Shown in pieces: positions 1 to 10,899 of a stretch of DNA of 54,026 bases. Each line of letters opens with the position of its first letter. The stretch's first letter is position 1. The notes under the pieces were generated by a model. The model searched no databases and had not been told where the DNA came from. It worked only from the letters and a program-made list of their open reading frames with translations. Origin of the DNA: Bifidobacteriaceae bacterium (GTDB lineage Bacteria; Actinomycetota; Actinomycetes; Actinomycetales; WQXJ01); contig JAITJZ010000088.1 of NCBI GenBank assembly GCA_031278655.1, forward strand, positions 1 through 54,026, written 5' to 3'. A program made the position numbers and the translations under genes.

Positions 1-70
1 AGGCGGCGCATAAGCCCTGGTCGCGCGCGGGGGGCCGACACGGGCGCGGCGCCGGCGGCCTGCGCCAGGG

Positions 71-120
71 CATGTAAGTCCGGTCAAGTTGCGCGGCGGC
101 GAAAGTGACCGGGGTTAGCC
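71..120. repeat. Degenerate copy of the CCGGTCAAGTT...TGACCGGGGTT hairpin repeat (family B)
   Basis: aagtCCGGTCAAGTTgcgcggcggcgaaagTGACCGGGGTTagcc; same pattern as the copies at 25255 and 25423. Confidence 0.55.
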
Positions 121-523
121 ACAGGGCCGGGGCGCGCCGCGCCCGCCGCAGCCTCCATTGCCCAGGTGCCGAGCGCCTTGCCCGACTCGTCCGCTTCGAG
201 CCCGGGCGGCCGTCCGGGGTCAACTCCGCGGCGCGGGCCGCCGGCCCGTCAGGGGCCGCCAGAAATGATCGGCCTGTGGATGACGCCCCGGCATGTCGGC
301 CCACCCGGTGCCAGGCCGGCCGCCGCCGGGCGCCGCGTGCGGTAGACTGCCATCCGGCTGTCCAAAAGGGCGGCCAAATTCGCGTGCTCCCAAGCCTGGC
401 CCTGGCGCCAGGTGTGGGCGGACTCGGTCCGGGCACCCGCCCGGCTTCCTTCCCGCGGCAGCACCAGGCGCTTGACCAGCCAACACGGGCTGCGAAGGCG
501 AATAACCGAGAGGACAACCAGAC

Positions 524-1687
524 ATGGCCATTGTCACCATGCGCCAGCTGCTCGACAGCGGCGTGCATTTTGGGCACCAGACCCGGCGCTGGAACCCCAA
601 GATGAAGCGTTTCATCCTGACCGAGCGCAACGGCATCTACATCATCGATTTGGGCCAGACGCTGGCGCACATCGACAACGCCTACCAGTTCATCAAGCAG
701 ACCGTGGCCCGGGGCGGGTCGCTGCTGTTCATCGGCACCAAGAAGCAGGCCCAGGAAGCGGTCCAGGAGCAGGCCACGCGTGTCGGCATGCCCTATGTCA
801 ACGAGCGCTGGCTGGGCGGCATGCTGACCAACTTCCAGACCATCTCCAAGCGCCTGTCGCGTCTGAAGGAACTCGAGGACATGAACCTCGAGGACTCGGC
901 CGGCAGCGCTTACACCAAGAAGGAGCGGCTGATGATGAGCCGCGAGCGGGACAAGCTCGCGCGCACGCTCGGCGGCATCCGCACCATGCACAAGCTGCCC
1001 TCCGCGGTCTGGGTGGTGGACACCAAGAAGGAGCACCTGGCGATCGACGAGGCCCGCAAACTCGGCCTGCCGATCGTGGCTGTCCTCGACACCAACGCCG
1101 ACCCGGATGAGGTCGACTACGCCATCCCCGGCAACGATGACGCCATCCGGGCTGTTGGGTTGCTCACCCGTGTGATGGCGGACGCAGTGGCCGAAGGCCT
1201 GGTCGAGCGGCATGCCGCCAAGGAGAAGGCGGGCGAGGACTCGCAGCCGCCGGCCGAGCCGCTGGCCGAATGGGAGCAGGAGTTGTTGAACGCGCCGTCG
1301 TTCGACGCCACGGCGCCGCTGAGCGAGGAGGCGGCGGCGGTGGTGGCCGCCGCGCGCCCGGAGACCAGCGCCGTCGCCAAGGCTGAGGCGACCATCGACG
1401 GCCGCGAGGCGCCGCCGGTCAAGGAGGTCGACGCCCCCGCCAAGCCGGCCCCGGCGACTGACGGCACGCCCGCCGATGTCGTCGCCGCCGCCGAGGGCCA
1501 AGTGCCCGGCGCCGAGGTCACCGACGAGGCCGCCGAGGAGCCGTTGGCGCAGCCGGTGTCCGATGCCGTGGCGCAGGCCAACGCCGATGAGGCCGACCCA
1601 GCGCCGCCGGTGACGGCCAGCACCATCGAAGCTGAGATCACTGACACGGCAACCGCCGAAGCAGTCCCAACCGAAGCGAGGAAGTAG
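524..1687 (+). CDS. rpsB: 30S ribosomal protein S2 with long acidic Ala/Glu/Pro-rich C-terminal tail
   Basis: [31 protein letters not shown]...[11 protein letters not shown]; followed by tsf. Confidence 0.98.
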   Translation: MAIVTMRQLLDSGVHFGHQTRRWNPKMKRFILTERNGIYIIDLGQTLAHIDNAYQFIKQTVARGGSLLFIGTKKQAQEAVQEQATRVGMPYVNERWLGGMLTNFQTISKRLSRLKELEDMNLEDSAGSAYTKKERLMMSRERDKLARTLGGIRTMHKLPSAVWVVDTKKEHLAIDEARKLGLPIVAVLDTNADPDEVDYAIPGNDDAIRAVGLLTRVMADAVAEGLVERHAAKEKAGEDSQPPAEPLAEWEQELLNAPSFDATAPLSEEAAAVVAAARPETSAVAKAEATIDGREAPPVKEVDAPAKPAPATDGTPADVVAAAEGQVPGAEVTDEAAEEPLAQPVSDAVAQANADEADPAPPVTASTIEAEITDTATAEAVPTEARK

Positions 1688-1695
1688 CAAAACCG

Positions 1696-2541
1696 ATGGC
1701 AAACTACACCACTGCCGACATCAAGGCGCTCAGGGAGAAGACCGGCGCGGGCATGCTCGACGTCAAGAAGGCGCTGGACGAGGCTGACGGCGACCAAGCC
1801 AAAGCCTTGGAGATCATCCGGGTCAAGGGACTCAAGGGCTTGGCCAAACGCGAGGGCCGGTCGACATCGGACGGCTTGGTCGCGGCGGAGGTCGTCAAGA
1901 CCGAAGACGGCCAGACCGGCGTGTTGATCGAACTCAACTCGGAGACGGACTTCGTCGCCAAGTCGGAGCCGTTCATCGAGCTGGCGAATCAGGTTCTGGG
2001 CGCCGCCGCCGCGCTGGCCAGCGAGGACACCGCCTTGGTGCTGGGTTCGCCGTTGACCTCGGCCAAGGGCACTGTCCAGGACCAGATCGACCAGGTGTCG
2101 GCGGCGCTGGGCGAGCGCATCCAGCTGCGCCGCGTCGGCGTGGTCAGCGGCGAGCATGTCGAGGTCTACCTGCACCGGACCAACAAGGATCTGCCGCCGC
2201 AGGTCGGCGTGCTGGTCGCGACCGACGCCAAGGGCGCCAAGGTGGCCCACGACATCGCCATGCACATCGCCGCCTATTCGCCGACTTATTTGAACCGCGA
2301 GGCGGTGCCGCCTGAGACGGTCGCGGCCGAACGGCGCATCGCCGAGGAGACGGCTGTGGCCGAGGGTAAGAATGAGAAGGCCATCCCGAAGATCGTCGAG
2401 GGCCGCCTGAATGGGTTCTTCAAGGAGAATGTGCTGCTGGACCAGGCTTTCGCCAAGGACCCGAAGACCACGGTCGGCAAGGTGGCGGCCGAGGCGGGGG
2501 GCGTGGTCGACGGTTTTGTCCGCTTCCGGGTCGGGGCCTGA
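1696..2541 (+). CDS. tsf: Elongation factor Ts
   Basis: [27 protein letters not shown]; adjacent to rpsB. Confidence 0.98.
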   Translation: MANYTTADIKALREKTGAGMLDVKKALDEADGDQAKALEIIRVKGLKGLAKREGRSTSDGLVAAEVVKTEDGQTGVLIELNSETDFVAKSEPFIELANQVLGAAAALASEDTALVLGSPLTSAKGTVQDQIDQVSAALGERIQLRRVGVVSGEHVEVYLHRTNKDLPPQVGVLVATDAKGAKVAHDIAMHIAAYSPTYLNREAVPPETVAAERRIAEETAVAEGKNEKAIPKIVEGRLNGFFKENVLLDQAFAKDPKTTVGKVAAEAGGVVDGFVRFRVGA

Positions 2542-2567
2542 CGAGCCGGGCCGGCGAGGGAGCCGAC

Positions 2568-3302
2568 ATGGGAGCCGCCGATTTGCGCCGACCCGAGGGG
2601 CGCCGGGTGATGTTGAAACTGTCTGGCGAGGCCTTCGGCGGCGGCGCGCTCGGGGTCGACCCGGACGTGGTGACCTCGATCGCCCGGCAGATCGCCAAGG
2701 CCGTGGGGAACGGCATCCAAGTCGCCATAGTGGTGGGTGGTGGTAATTTCTTCCGCGGCGCGGAGCTGGCCGAACGCGGCATGGACCGGGCGCGGGCGGA
2801 TTACATGGGCATGCTTGGGACGGTCATGAACTGCCTGGCGCTGCAGGATTTCTGCGAGCAGGCGGGCGTGCCGACGCGGGTCCAGACCGCCATCTCGATG
2901 GGTCAGGTGGCGGAGAGCTACATCCCGTTGCGGGCCGTCCGCCACCTTGAGAAGGGCCGGGTGGTGATCTTCGGCGCGGGGGCGGGCCTGCCTTACTTCT
3001 CGACCGACACGGTCGCCGCCCAACGGGCGCTGGAGACCCGTTGCCAGGTCTTGTTGATGGCCAAGAACGGGGTCGACGGTGTTTACACGGCCGATCCCAA
3101 CCAGGACCCGTCCGCCACCAAGTTGAGCCGCATCACCTATGAGGACGCCTTGGCCATGAACTTGAAGGTGGTCGACGCGGCGGCTTTCTCGTTGTGCATG
3201 GAGAACCGCCTGCCGATGGTCGTGTTCCGTCTGGACGGACCGGATCAGGTGGCGCGCGCGCTTGAGGGCGAACGGCTCGGTACCCTGGTAACGGCCGCGT
3301 AA
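2568..3302 (+). CDS. pyrH: UMP kinase
   Basis: [14 protein letters not shown]...[10 protein letters not shown]...[14 protein letters not shown]. Confidence 0.97.
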   Translation: MGAADLRRPEGRRVMLKLSGEAFGGGALGVDPDVVTSIARQIAKAVGNGIQVAIVVGGGNFFRGAELAERGMDRARADYMGMLGTVMNCLALQDFCEQAGVPTRVQTAISMGQVAESYIPLRAVRHLEKGRVVIFGAGAGLPYFSTDTVAAQRALETRCQVLLMAKNGVDGVYTADPNQDPSATKLSRITYEDALAMNLKVVDAAAFSLCMENRLPMVVFRLDGPDQVARALEGERLGTLVTAA

Positions 3303-3354
3303 GAAGGGTTCGCGGCGCGCCGTCGCGCCGCCGAGGACGTAAGGGAGCAAGTAC

Positions 3355-3912
3355 ATGATCGCTGATGTGTTGAAGGACGCCGGGCGTCGGATGGATCGGT
3401 CGGTTGAGAACGCCGCCGGTGAGTTCCAGGCGATTCGCACCGGCCGCGCCAACAAGGCGCTGTTCGACCGGATCGAAGTCGACTATTACGGGACGCCCAC
3501 GCCGCTGCAATCGCTGGCTTCGATCGCGGTGCGCGAGGCCCGCACGGTCGCCATCACGCCCTACGACCGCACCGCCATGGCCACCATCGAGAAGGCCATC
3601 CGCAACTCTGATCTGGGCGTCAACCCATCGGATGACGGCGATGTGATCATGATCAACCTGCCGGAGCTGACCGCTGAGCGGCGCAAGGAGTACGTCAAGC
3701 TGGCGCGCACACGCGCTGAGGAGGGCCGCGTCAGCGTCCGCCAGGCGCGCCACAAGGCCAAAGAGGCGTTGGCGCGGATCCTCAAGGACGGCGAGGCCGG
3801 CGAGGACGATGTCCGCCACGCCGAGAAGGAACTCGACACCTTGACCAAGTCTCACATCGCCAAGGTCGACGCCTTGTTGTCGCACAAGGAAGCCGAACTG
3901 CTTGAGGTCTGA
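3355..3912 (+). CDS. frr: Ribosome recycling factor
   Basis: Length 185 aa; FQAIRTGRANKALFDRIEVDYYGTPTPLQSLASI; synteny. Confidence 0.98.
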   Translation: MIADVLKDAGRRMDRSVENAAGEFQAIRTGRANKALFDRIEVDYYGTPTPLQSLASIAVREARTVAITPYDRTAMATIEKAIRNSDLGVNPSDDGDVIMINLPELTAERRKEYVKLARTRAEEGRVSVRQARHKAKEALARILKDGEAGEDDVRHAEKELDTLTKSHIAKVDALLSHKEAELLEV

Positions 3913-4814
3913 TGGCGGCGCTCACACCTGAGTCTCCGGCGCCGCCCGCCAAGGCGCCTGGCAGCGGCCGCGATTTGGCGGTGGCGGTGCCGACCGCGCT
4001 CGGTTTGATCGTCTTGCTCCTGGCCAGCGTCATTTTTGGGCCGTGGCCGCTGGTCGGCTTGGTGGTGGTGGCCTTGGCTTTGGCTCTGCGCGAGTTGACT
4101 CAGGCGCTGGCCCGCGTCGGCCTGCGCGTGCCCTATCTGCCGCTGGTGGTGGGCGCCGTGTTCACGCAGTTGGCGGCCGCGTGGTCGGGTCCGCCAGGCG
4201 TGGTGGTGGGGATTTTCTTGACGCTGGCGGCGGGTTTGGCTTGGCGAGTTTTGGAGGGCGAAAGCCGCCCCGCGCCCGATGCCGCCGGCCCGGTTAGCGC
4301 TAACACGGGGGGTTTGGTGCAGGACCTCTACGCCACCGCCTTCACCACCGTTTATCTGCCGACCTTGGCGGCGCTGGTGGTTCTGCTCGGCTTCCTGCCG
4401 GACGGGCGGTGGCTGGTGCTGCTGTTGGTGGCGGTGCCGGTGGCCTCTGACACCGGCGGCTACTTCGCCGGCTCCGCCTTCGGCAAACACAAACTGGCCC
4501 CCAGGATCAGCCCCAAGAAGACCTGGGAGGGACTGGCCGGGTCGGTCCTGCTGGCGCTGGTGGCCGGGGTTGGCGGCATGGCGCTGATGGGCCGGCCGTA
4601 GTACTTCGGCGCCGCCCTGGCGGTCTTGGGCGCGCTCGCGGCGACCCTCGGCGACCTGGCGGAGTCATTGCTCAAACGGGCCATCGGCATCAAGGACATG
4701 GGCAATCTGCTGCCGGGCCACGGCGGTGTGCTCGACCGCGTGGACTCGATCCTGATGACGGCCCCGTTCTTCTACGCGGTCATAACGCTGTTCGGGAACG
4801 AGGTCTTCGGATGA
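3912..4814 (+). pseudogene. cdsA: Phosphatidate cytidylyltransferase, interrupted by an in-frame TAG at 4599-4601 (possible sequencing error, mutation or readthrough)
   Basis: ORFs 3912-4601 and 4626-4814 are in the same frame; the signature SPKKTWEGLAGS lies before the stop and [38 protein letters not shown] after it; ATGA overlap with rlmN. Confidence 0.9.
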
Positions 4815-5935
4815 CGCCCGCCGCTCCCGCGGAGGCGACCGCGCGGCATCGGGCAACCAAACCGCCCCGGCACCTGGCCGACCTGACGCCGGACGAGCGC
4901 GACGCCTGGGCCGGCGAGCTGGGGCTGGCGCGAATGCGTGTCCGCCAGGTGGCGCGGCACTACTTCGCGCGGCTGGAGCGGCGGGCGGAGGCGATGACCG
5001 ACCTGCCCAAGGGCGGGCGCGGCGAGTTGGTGGCCGGGCTGCTGCCCGAACTGCTGACGAGGGCCGGGCGGCGGACGGCTGACGGGGGCGCCACGGTCAA
5101 GACCGTCTACCGCTTGTTCGACGGCGCGCCGGTCGAAACTGTGCTCATGGGTTATCCGGGGCGGGCCACTGTCTGTGTTTCCAGCCAGGCCGGCTGCGGC
5201 ATGGCTTGCCCGTTCTGCGCCACCGGCAAACTCGGGCTGCGGCGGAATCTGTCGGCCGGGGAGATCGCCGAGCAGGTCCGCCTGGCGGCGGCGGAGGTGG
5301 CGGCCGGAAGCCTGGGGCCTGGCTCGGCGCGGCGGCTCAGCAACGTTGTCTTCATGGGCATGGGCGAGCCGCTGGCCAATTACCGGGCCGTGGTGACGGC
5401 GGTCCGCGCCATCGTCGCCGCCCCGCCGGCCGGTTTCGGCATTTCGGCGCGCGGCCTGACGATCTCCACCTGCGGGCTGATTCCGGGCATGGAACGCCTC
5501 GCGGGCGAGGGCCTGCCCCTGCGCCTGGCCGTCTCCCTGCACGCCCCGGACGACGAAGCCCGCGACCGGCTGGTCCCGATCAACCGGCGTTACGGCGTCG
5601 AGCCCACCGTGGCGGCCGCTCATCGCTATTTCCAGGCCACCGGACGGCGAGTCTCGATCGAATACGCGCTCATCCGCGATATTAATGACCAAGGGTGGCG
5701 GGCGTCCGCCCTCGCGCGGCTGCTTGGGCGCCACGGGACCGGTTGGGCGCATGTCAACCCGATCCCGTTGAATCCGGTGGCCGGCTCGATCTGGACGGCC
5801 AGCCGCCCGGCGGCGCAGGCTGAGTTTGTGCGCCGGCTCGAGGATGCGGGATTGACGGTGACTTTGCGAGACACTAGAGGGCAGGACATCGAGGGCGCCT
5901 GCGGACAGTTGGCGGCCAAGGAGGTTATGAACTGA
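4811..5935 (+). CDS. rlmN: 23S rRNA (adenine-C2)-methyltransferase, radical SAM
   Basis: CPFCATG radical SAM motif, [11 protein letters not shown]. Confidence 0.95.
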   Translation: MTPAAPAEATARHRATKPPRHLADLTPDERDAWAGELGLARMRVRQVARHYFARLERRAEAMTDLPKGGRGELVAGLLPELLTRAGRRTADGGATVKTVYRLFDGAPVETVLMGYPGRATVCVSSQAGCGMACPFCATGKLGLRRNLSAGEIAEQVRLAAAEVAAGSLGPGSARRLSNVVFMGMGEPLANYRAVVTAVRAIVAAPPAGFGISARGLTISTCGLIPGMERLAGEGLPLRLAVSLHAPDDEARDRLVPINRRYGVEPTVAAAHRYFQATGRRVSIEYALIRDINDQGWRASALARLLGRHGTGWAHVNPIPLNPVAGSIWTASRPAAQAEFVRRLEDAGLTVTLRDTRGQDIEGACGQLAAKEVMN

Positions 5936-6483
5936 TGGCAGACCTATTTCGCCGGGCCAAGAGCGGGCGGGGCTACGACACCCATGAGGTCGACGACTTC
6001 TTCGCCCGCGCCCAAGCCGTCTACGAGGGCCGTTCGGCCGAGCGGATGGGGCCGGAGACGGTCCGCACCGCGGCTTTCAGCCAGGTCAGAGGCGGTTATG
6101 ACGAGCCGCAGGTGGACGGCGCGCTGGACCGCCTGGACAACGCCTTCACCCGCAAACAGCGGGCGGAGTTCATCGCCGAACACGGCCAGCAAGCCTGGTT
6201 GGACAAGATCATCGAGCGCGCCACGACCCTCTATGACCGCCTTGGGCGCCCGGACGGCCAGAAGTTCGCCCCGGCCGAACGCGGCCAACCGGGCTACGAC
6301 CGCGCCCAGGTGGACGCTCTCCTGCGCCGGCTGGCGGATTATTTCAACAGCGGCGCGCCCTTGGCCTCGGCCGATGTGCGCCACGCCGTTTTCACCCCGG
6401 TCAGGGGCAAGCGCGGCTACGCCATGGGCCCGGTCGACGCCTTCCTGGACCGCGCCCTGGAAGTGATCCTGGCCGCCGAATAG
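5935..6483 (+). CDS. DivIVA-domain-repeat protein
   Basis: Repeated GYDxxxVDxFLxR units; downstream of rlmN. Confidence 0.75.
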   Translation: MADLFRRAKSGRGYDTHEVDDFFARAQAVYEGRSAERMGPETVRTAAFSQVRGGYDEPQVDGALDRLDNAFTRKQRAEFIAEHGQQAWLDKIIERATTLYDRLGRPDGQKFAPAERGQPGYDRAQVDALLRRLADYFNSGAPLASADVRHAVFTPVRGKRGYAMGPVDAFLDRALEVILAAE

Positions 6484-6672
6484 CGCCCGGCGCCGGACCT
6501 GCCAGCCCGCCAGCCCGGCGGCTTCGGCCAACGGTCCCTGGTCTGGCCTTTTTCGTTTCGTACACTGCCTAAGGCTGCCCATGGCCGCCTGAGGCCGCCT
6601 CAGGCTGCCTCAGCGCTCGCAGCCGTGCTAGCGAAACACCACAGCAGCGTTCCAGAGTTGGAGGAGCCCCGA

Positions 6673-8205
6673 ATGGCATCAGGTTCGCCGGTCCGCGATT
6701 CTCATCGTCTTCATCTTCTGCCTGAGGCCCGGTCGCGGGTTTTCACCCGGCGGCGCATCGGCTTGGTGCTTGGCCCGGCTTTGTTCTTGGTCTGTTGTTT
6801 CGCCATGCCCGCTGTCGAGCCGGAAGGGACCGTGGGCTTGGCGGGCAACCGCTCGGCCGGGGTTGTCGCCGGGGTGCTCTGCCTGATGGCGGTCTGGTGG
6901 ATGACCGAGGTCCTGCCGTTGTACGTGACGGCGTTCGTGCCGCTGGTGGCCTTCCCGCTTCTGCAAGTCACCACCATCGACCTGGCGGCGGCGCCGTACG
7001 CCAACAAGACGATCTTTCTTTTCCTGGGCGGATTCGTGCTGGCCATGGCGATGGAGCGGTGGAACCTGCACCGCCGGGTGGCGATCTGGGTGATCCTGGC
7101 GGTGGGATCGAAGCCCCGGGCCGTCCTGTTCGGCTTCATGCTGGCGACATCGTTCCTGTCGTTGTGGGTCTCCAACACCGCCACGGCGGTGATGATGCTG
7201 CCCATCGCCACATCGGTGCTGAAACTGGTCGAATCCGTGACCAAGCGGCAGGACAAGGGCTTCCGGATCGCCATGGTGCTGTCGATCGCCTACGGCGCCT
7301 CGATCGGCTCTTTCGGCACCCCGATCGCCTCGCCGCCCAACGCCATCGCCATCGGCTACCTGGCGGAGCAGGGCATCAACATCACCTTCTTCGACTGGAT
7401 GAAGGTCGGCATGCCGCTGTGGGCGGTCTTCCTGATCATCGGCTGGTTCCTGCTGACCTTTGTGACCAGCCCGCCGGCCGCCAAGGGCGCCATCCCCGGC
7501 CACAAGGAGATCATGCGGGCCGAGTTGGCCAAATTGGGCCAGTTCCACGGGCCTGAGCGCCGCGTCGGCGTCATCTTCCTGCTCTGCGCCTTGACCTGGA
7601 TCACGCACGGCTGGATCGAAGATCTGCTCAAGATTGAGAACTCGGGTCTGACCGACGAGTTGATCGCCGTGGCCGTGATCTTCGTGCTGTTCTTCACGCC
7701 GGTGTCCTTCCGGCGTCCCGGCCGCGCCCTGATGAACTGGGGCGACCTCAAGAACCTGCCCTGGGGCATCCTCTATCTGTTCGGCGGCGGCCTGTCGGTG
7801 GCGGCGCAGGTCGGCACCTCCGGGCTGGCTGTCTGGATCGGGGAGCGGGCCTCCAGCCTGGGCGGGTTGCCGCTGTTCTGGCTGCTGGTCGCCTGCTGCG
7901 CCCTGACCTGGATCATCACCGAGTTCATGTCAAACACGGCGGCGGCGGCCACCCTCATCCCGATCTTCGGCGCCGTGGCCATGGCCCTGGGGTTCTCGCC
8001 CGAGATGCTGGCGATACCGGTCGCCATGGCCGCCTCCTGCGCCTTCATGATGCCCGCCGGCACCCCGCCCAACGCCGTCGCCTACTCGTCCGGGATGATC
8101 CGCATCGGCGACATGAACCGCGCGGGCGCGCTCATCGCCATCGCCGGTGTCGTCATGGTCAGCGTCAACATGTTCATCTGGGGCCGGGTCGCCCTGGGCC
8201 TGTAG
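6673..8205 (+). CDS. SLC13/DASS family anion or dicarboxylate transporter
   Basis: Multi-TM; SNTATAVMMLPIATSVL, MPAGTPPNAVAYSSG motifs; start chosen at ATG 6673 after GGAGG. Confidence 0.85.
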   Translation: MASGSPVRDSHRLHLLPEARSRVFTRRRIGLVLGPALFLVCCFAMPAVEPEGTVGLAGNRSAGVVAGVLCLMAVWWMTEVLPLYVTAFVPLVAFPLLQVTTIDLAAAPYANKTIFLFLGGFVLAMAMERWNLHRRVAIWVILAVGSKPRAVLFGFMLATSFLSLWVSNTATAVMMLPIATSVLKLVESVTKRQDKGFRIAMVLSIAYGASIGSFGTPIASPPNAIAIGYLAEQGINITFFDWMKVGMPLWAVFLIIGWFLLTFVTSPPAAKGAIPGHKEIMRAELAKLGQFHGPERRVGVIFLLCALTWITHGWIEDLLKIENSGLTDELIAVAVIFVLFFTPVSFRRPGRALMNWGDLKNLPWGILYLFGGGLSVAAQVGTSGLAVWIGERASSLGGLPLFWLLVACCALTWIITEFMSNTAAAATLIPIFGAVAMALGFSPEMLAIPVAMAASCAFMMPAGTPPNAVAYSSGMIRIGDMNRAGALIAIAGVVMVSVNMFIWGRVALGL

Positions 8206-8286
8206 CCCCCGGCCTCGTGGGCTGGGACGGCCCCGCGGAAGCGCGGACTCAGGCGGATGGGGCCCAGGGGCTGTCAGCGTTGGCCG

Positions 8287-8406
8287 GTGACCGGCGGTCC
8301 CTTGGAGTTCTTCGAGCCCGGGTTGGGCTATTGGAACGAGGAAAGGGAGCGCCGCCGCCATGAGACCCACCAGTGCCATGTGGACGCGCCGCCCTGCGTG
8401 GCATAG
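8287..8406 (+). CDS. Small ORF (39 aa), possibly DUF6191-like
   Basis: GTG start: MTGGPLEFFEPGLGYWNEERERRRHETHQCHVDAPPCVA; below the size cutoff of the ORF track. Confidence 0.35.
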   Translation: MTGGPLEFFEPGLGYWNEERERRRHETHQCHVDAPPCVA

Positions 8407-8667
8407 AATAACAATCCAGTCACGAAACTGTTTAGTGCGGCGCTCTTAGCCGCCTTCATCCGCTCTGACCTGCTAGTTTGTAACGAGGCAGCGCGCTGCC
8501 CGGGCCAAGGGCCGCAGAAAGAAGTTTCGCAAGGACAAAGGTCATGGTTGATTATTTTCGCCCGAGTAGACTCAACAAATCGAAGTCTTAAGCTAAATGC
8601 CTTTCGCGTGAGGCTTCACCAGTTGGCGTCGAGGATGACGTCCCAGAACCTAGAAAGGAAAGCAAAG

Positions 8668-9987
8668 ATGCTGACTAAAAAGCGCGCGGTGCTGACCTTC
8701 ACCGCAGTCGCGGCGATGACACTCTCAATGGCGGCGTGCGGGACCGGCGGCACAGGCGGTGATGGAGGCGGCTCGAATGACAGCGCTTCCGTCTGGTATG
8801 TCTCCGGCGCCCCGAAGGAGACCCTGTGGAAGGACCAGTTCGCCGCCTGGAACCAAGCCAATCCGGACCAGCAGATCAAGGCTGAGGTGTACGCCAACGA
8901 CGCCTACAAGGAGAAGATCCGCACGGCCATCGGCGCTGGCAACGCCCCCACTCTTGTTTTTAGCTGGGGCGCCTACGGCCCCGTGGCCGAATACGTTTCC
9001 GCCAACCAGATCATCTCCCTCGAGGGCAAGGTTGACGAGGCCCTCAGCCGCACTCTTGACTCGGTCGATGCCGCCGGCGTGCTGGATGGCGTGCAGTACG
9101 CGGTGCCGAACGGCGACACCCAGCCTGTGATGCTGTTCTACAACAAGGACCTATTCGACCAAGCCGGCGTGGTCGCCCCCATCACCACCTGGGAAGACCT
9201 GCTCGCCTCCATACCGAAGTTCAAGGCGATCGGCGTGGCGCCCTTCGCGCTGGCCGGCCAGTCCAAGTGGCCGGATTTGATGTGGCTGGAGTACCTGGCT
9301 GACCGGGTGGGCGGGCCTCAGACGTTCAACGATGTCGTGGCGGGCAAGGAAGGCGCTTGGTCCTCGCCAGAGATGATCCAGGCCCTGACCTATATCCAAG
9401 ACCTCGTGAAGGCTGACGGCTTCCAAGAGTCGTTCGGTTCGACCACGGCTGACTCCAACGCCGATGTCGCGTTGGTCCACACCGGCAAGGCCGCCATGAT
9501 CCTGCAGGGCTCGTGGGCTTACGGCTCCTTCAAGAATGACGCGCCGGAGTTCGTGTCGGCCGGCAAGCTGGGCTCCTTCCCGTTCCCCTCGGTGCCCGGC
9601 GGCAAGGGTGACCAGGCGGACATCGCCGGCAATCCGTCGAACTATTGGTCGATCTCGTCCACGGCCAGCGCCGCGGCCCAGGAGATCGCCCTGAAGTGGC
9701 TGAACGAAGAAAACTTGGACGCCGAATACGTTGACGGCCTGATCGCCGGCGGCGCCATTCCGCCGGTCGAAGGCATCCGCGACAAGCTGGCCGCCTCAGA
9801 TGACGGCGAGTTCCTGACCGCCGCCTACGACTTGGTGCTCAACGCTCCGAACTTCCAAAGCTCCTGGGACCAGGTGCTCAGTTCTGTGGCCGCTCAAGAG
9901 ATGCTGACCAACCTGGACAAGATCTTCAACGGTCAGATCACGCCACAAGAGTTCGCCGCGAACATGGACAAGACGATCAACCAGTAG
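8668..9987 (+). CDS. Sugar ABC transporter substrate-binding lipoprotein
   Basis: Signal/lipobox MTLSMAACG; family 1 SBP pattern; SD agaaagga; followed by two permeases. Confidence 0.92.
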   Translation: MLTKKRAVLTFTAVAAMTLSMAACGTGGTGGDGGGSNDSASVWYVSGAPKETLWKDQFAAWNQANPDQQIKAEVYANDAYKEKIRTAIGAGNAPTLVFSWGAYGPVAEYVSANQIISLEGKVDEALSRTLDSVDAAGVLDGVQYAVPNGDTQPVMLFYNKDLFDQAGVVAPITTWEDLLASIPKFKAIGVAPFALAGQSKWPDLMWLEYLADRVGGPQTFNDVVAGKEGAWSSPEMIQALTYIQDLVKADGFQESFGSTTADSNADVALVHTGKAAMILQGSWAYGSFKNDAPEFVSAGKLGSFPFPSVPGGKGDQADIAGNPSNYWSISSTASAAAQEIALKWLNEENLDAEYVDGLIAGGAIPPVEGIRDKLAASDDGEFLTAAYDLVLNAPNFQSSWDQVLSSVAAQEMLTNLDKIFNGQITPQEFAANMDKTINQ

Positions 9988-10899
9988 ATGCCTGACAAAG
10001 CGCACGCGCCCGGGGCGGCCACCAGCCGCGGCCGCTCCGGGCCGAGCCCCTGGTTGGCGGCTCCGGCCATGGCCTTCTTCGGGATCTTCGCGGTCATCCC
10101 GCTGTTGGGCGTGGTCTATTTCAGCTTCATGCGTTGGGACGGCATGAGTGACATGACCTTCGCGGGTTTGGACAACTGGAAGGCTGTGTTCACGGACTCG
10201 ACCTCGCTGAACGCCATGAAACTGTCCCTGGTGGTGATGATCATCAGCTGGGCCACCCAGACGCCGGTCTCGCTGTTGCTGGGTGTTTTCATGGCTGGCA
10301 AACAGAAGTACCGCGCCGTCCTGTCGGTGTTGTACTTCCTGCCGCTGCTGTTCAGCTCGGCGGCCATCGGGATTGGCTTCAAGGCGATGGTGGACCCGGC
10401 CTTCGGCTTGGCCTCGCAACTGCGCCTGGGCTTCCTGCAACGTGACTGGTTGGGCAACCCGTCCCTGGCCATTGGCACGGTGCTGTTTGTGATTGGTTGG
10501 GCATTCGTGCCCTTCCACTCGCTGCTCTACCAAGCGGGTGTGCGCCAGATCCCCGCCTCGATGTACGAGGCGGCCATGATCGACGGCGCCGGGGCTTGGA
10601 AACAGTTCTGGTCCATCACGTTGCCGCAGCTCAAATACACAATTGCGACCAGCTCGACCTTGATGGTTGTGGGCGCCTTGACCTACTTCGACCTGTTCTA
10701 CGTGATGACGCAGGGCGGCCCCGGCGACGCGACGCGGATCCTGCCGCTGGACATGTACCTGACCGGGTTCAGATCCTTCCAGATGGGCAAGGCGTCCACC
10801 ATCGCTGTGATTCTGGTGGTGGTTGGCCTGTCCCTGTCGCTGGGTCTGAACCGGCTGTCCGGGTCGAGCCGCATGGAGTCGCAGATGGAGGGTCTGTGA
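9988..10899 (+). CDS. Sugar ABC transporter permease (MalF-like)
   Basis: YEAAMIDGAGAWKQFWSITLPQL EAA loop. Confidence 0.92.
   Translation: MPDKAHAPGAATSRGRSGPSPWLAAPAMAFFGIFAVIPLLGVVYFSFMRWDGMSDMTFAGLDNWKAVFTDSTSLNAMKLSLVVMIISWATQTPVSLLLGVFMAGKQKYRAVLSVLYFLPLLFSSAAIGIGFKAMVDPAFGLASQLRLGFLQRDWLGNPSLAIGTVLFVIGWAFVPFHSLLYQAGVRQIPASMYEAAMIDGAGAWKQFWSITLPQLKYTIATSSTLMVVGALTYFDLFYVMTQGGPGDATRILPLDMYLTGFRSFQMGKASTIAVILVVVGLSLSLGLNRLSGSSRMESQMEGL

Noticed and set aside
3912-4814. Genome-wide reassignment of TAG
   Set aside because: TAG terminates rpsB, the DivIVA-like gene, the SLC13 gene, the SBP and a permease at expected C-termini.
8487-8500. Palindrome GGCAGCGCGCTGCC upstream of the sugar SBP as a LacI operator
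   Set aside because: Perfect but GC-only and without the usual central CG; too likely by chance in this composition to call.
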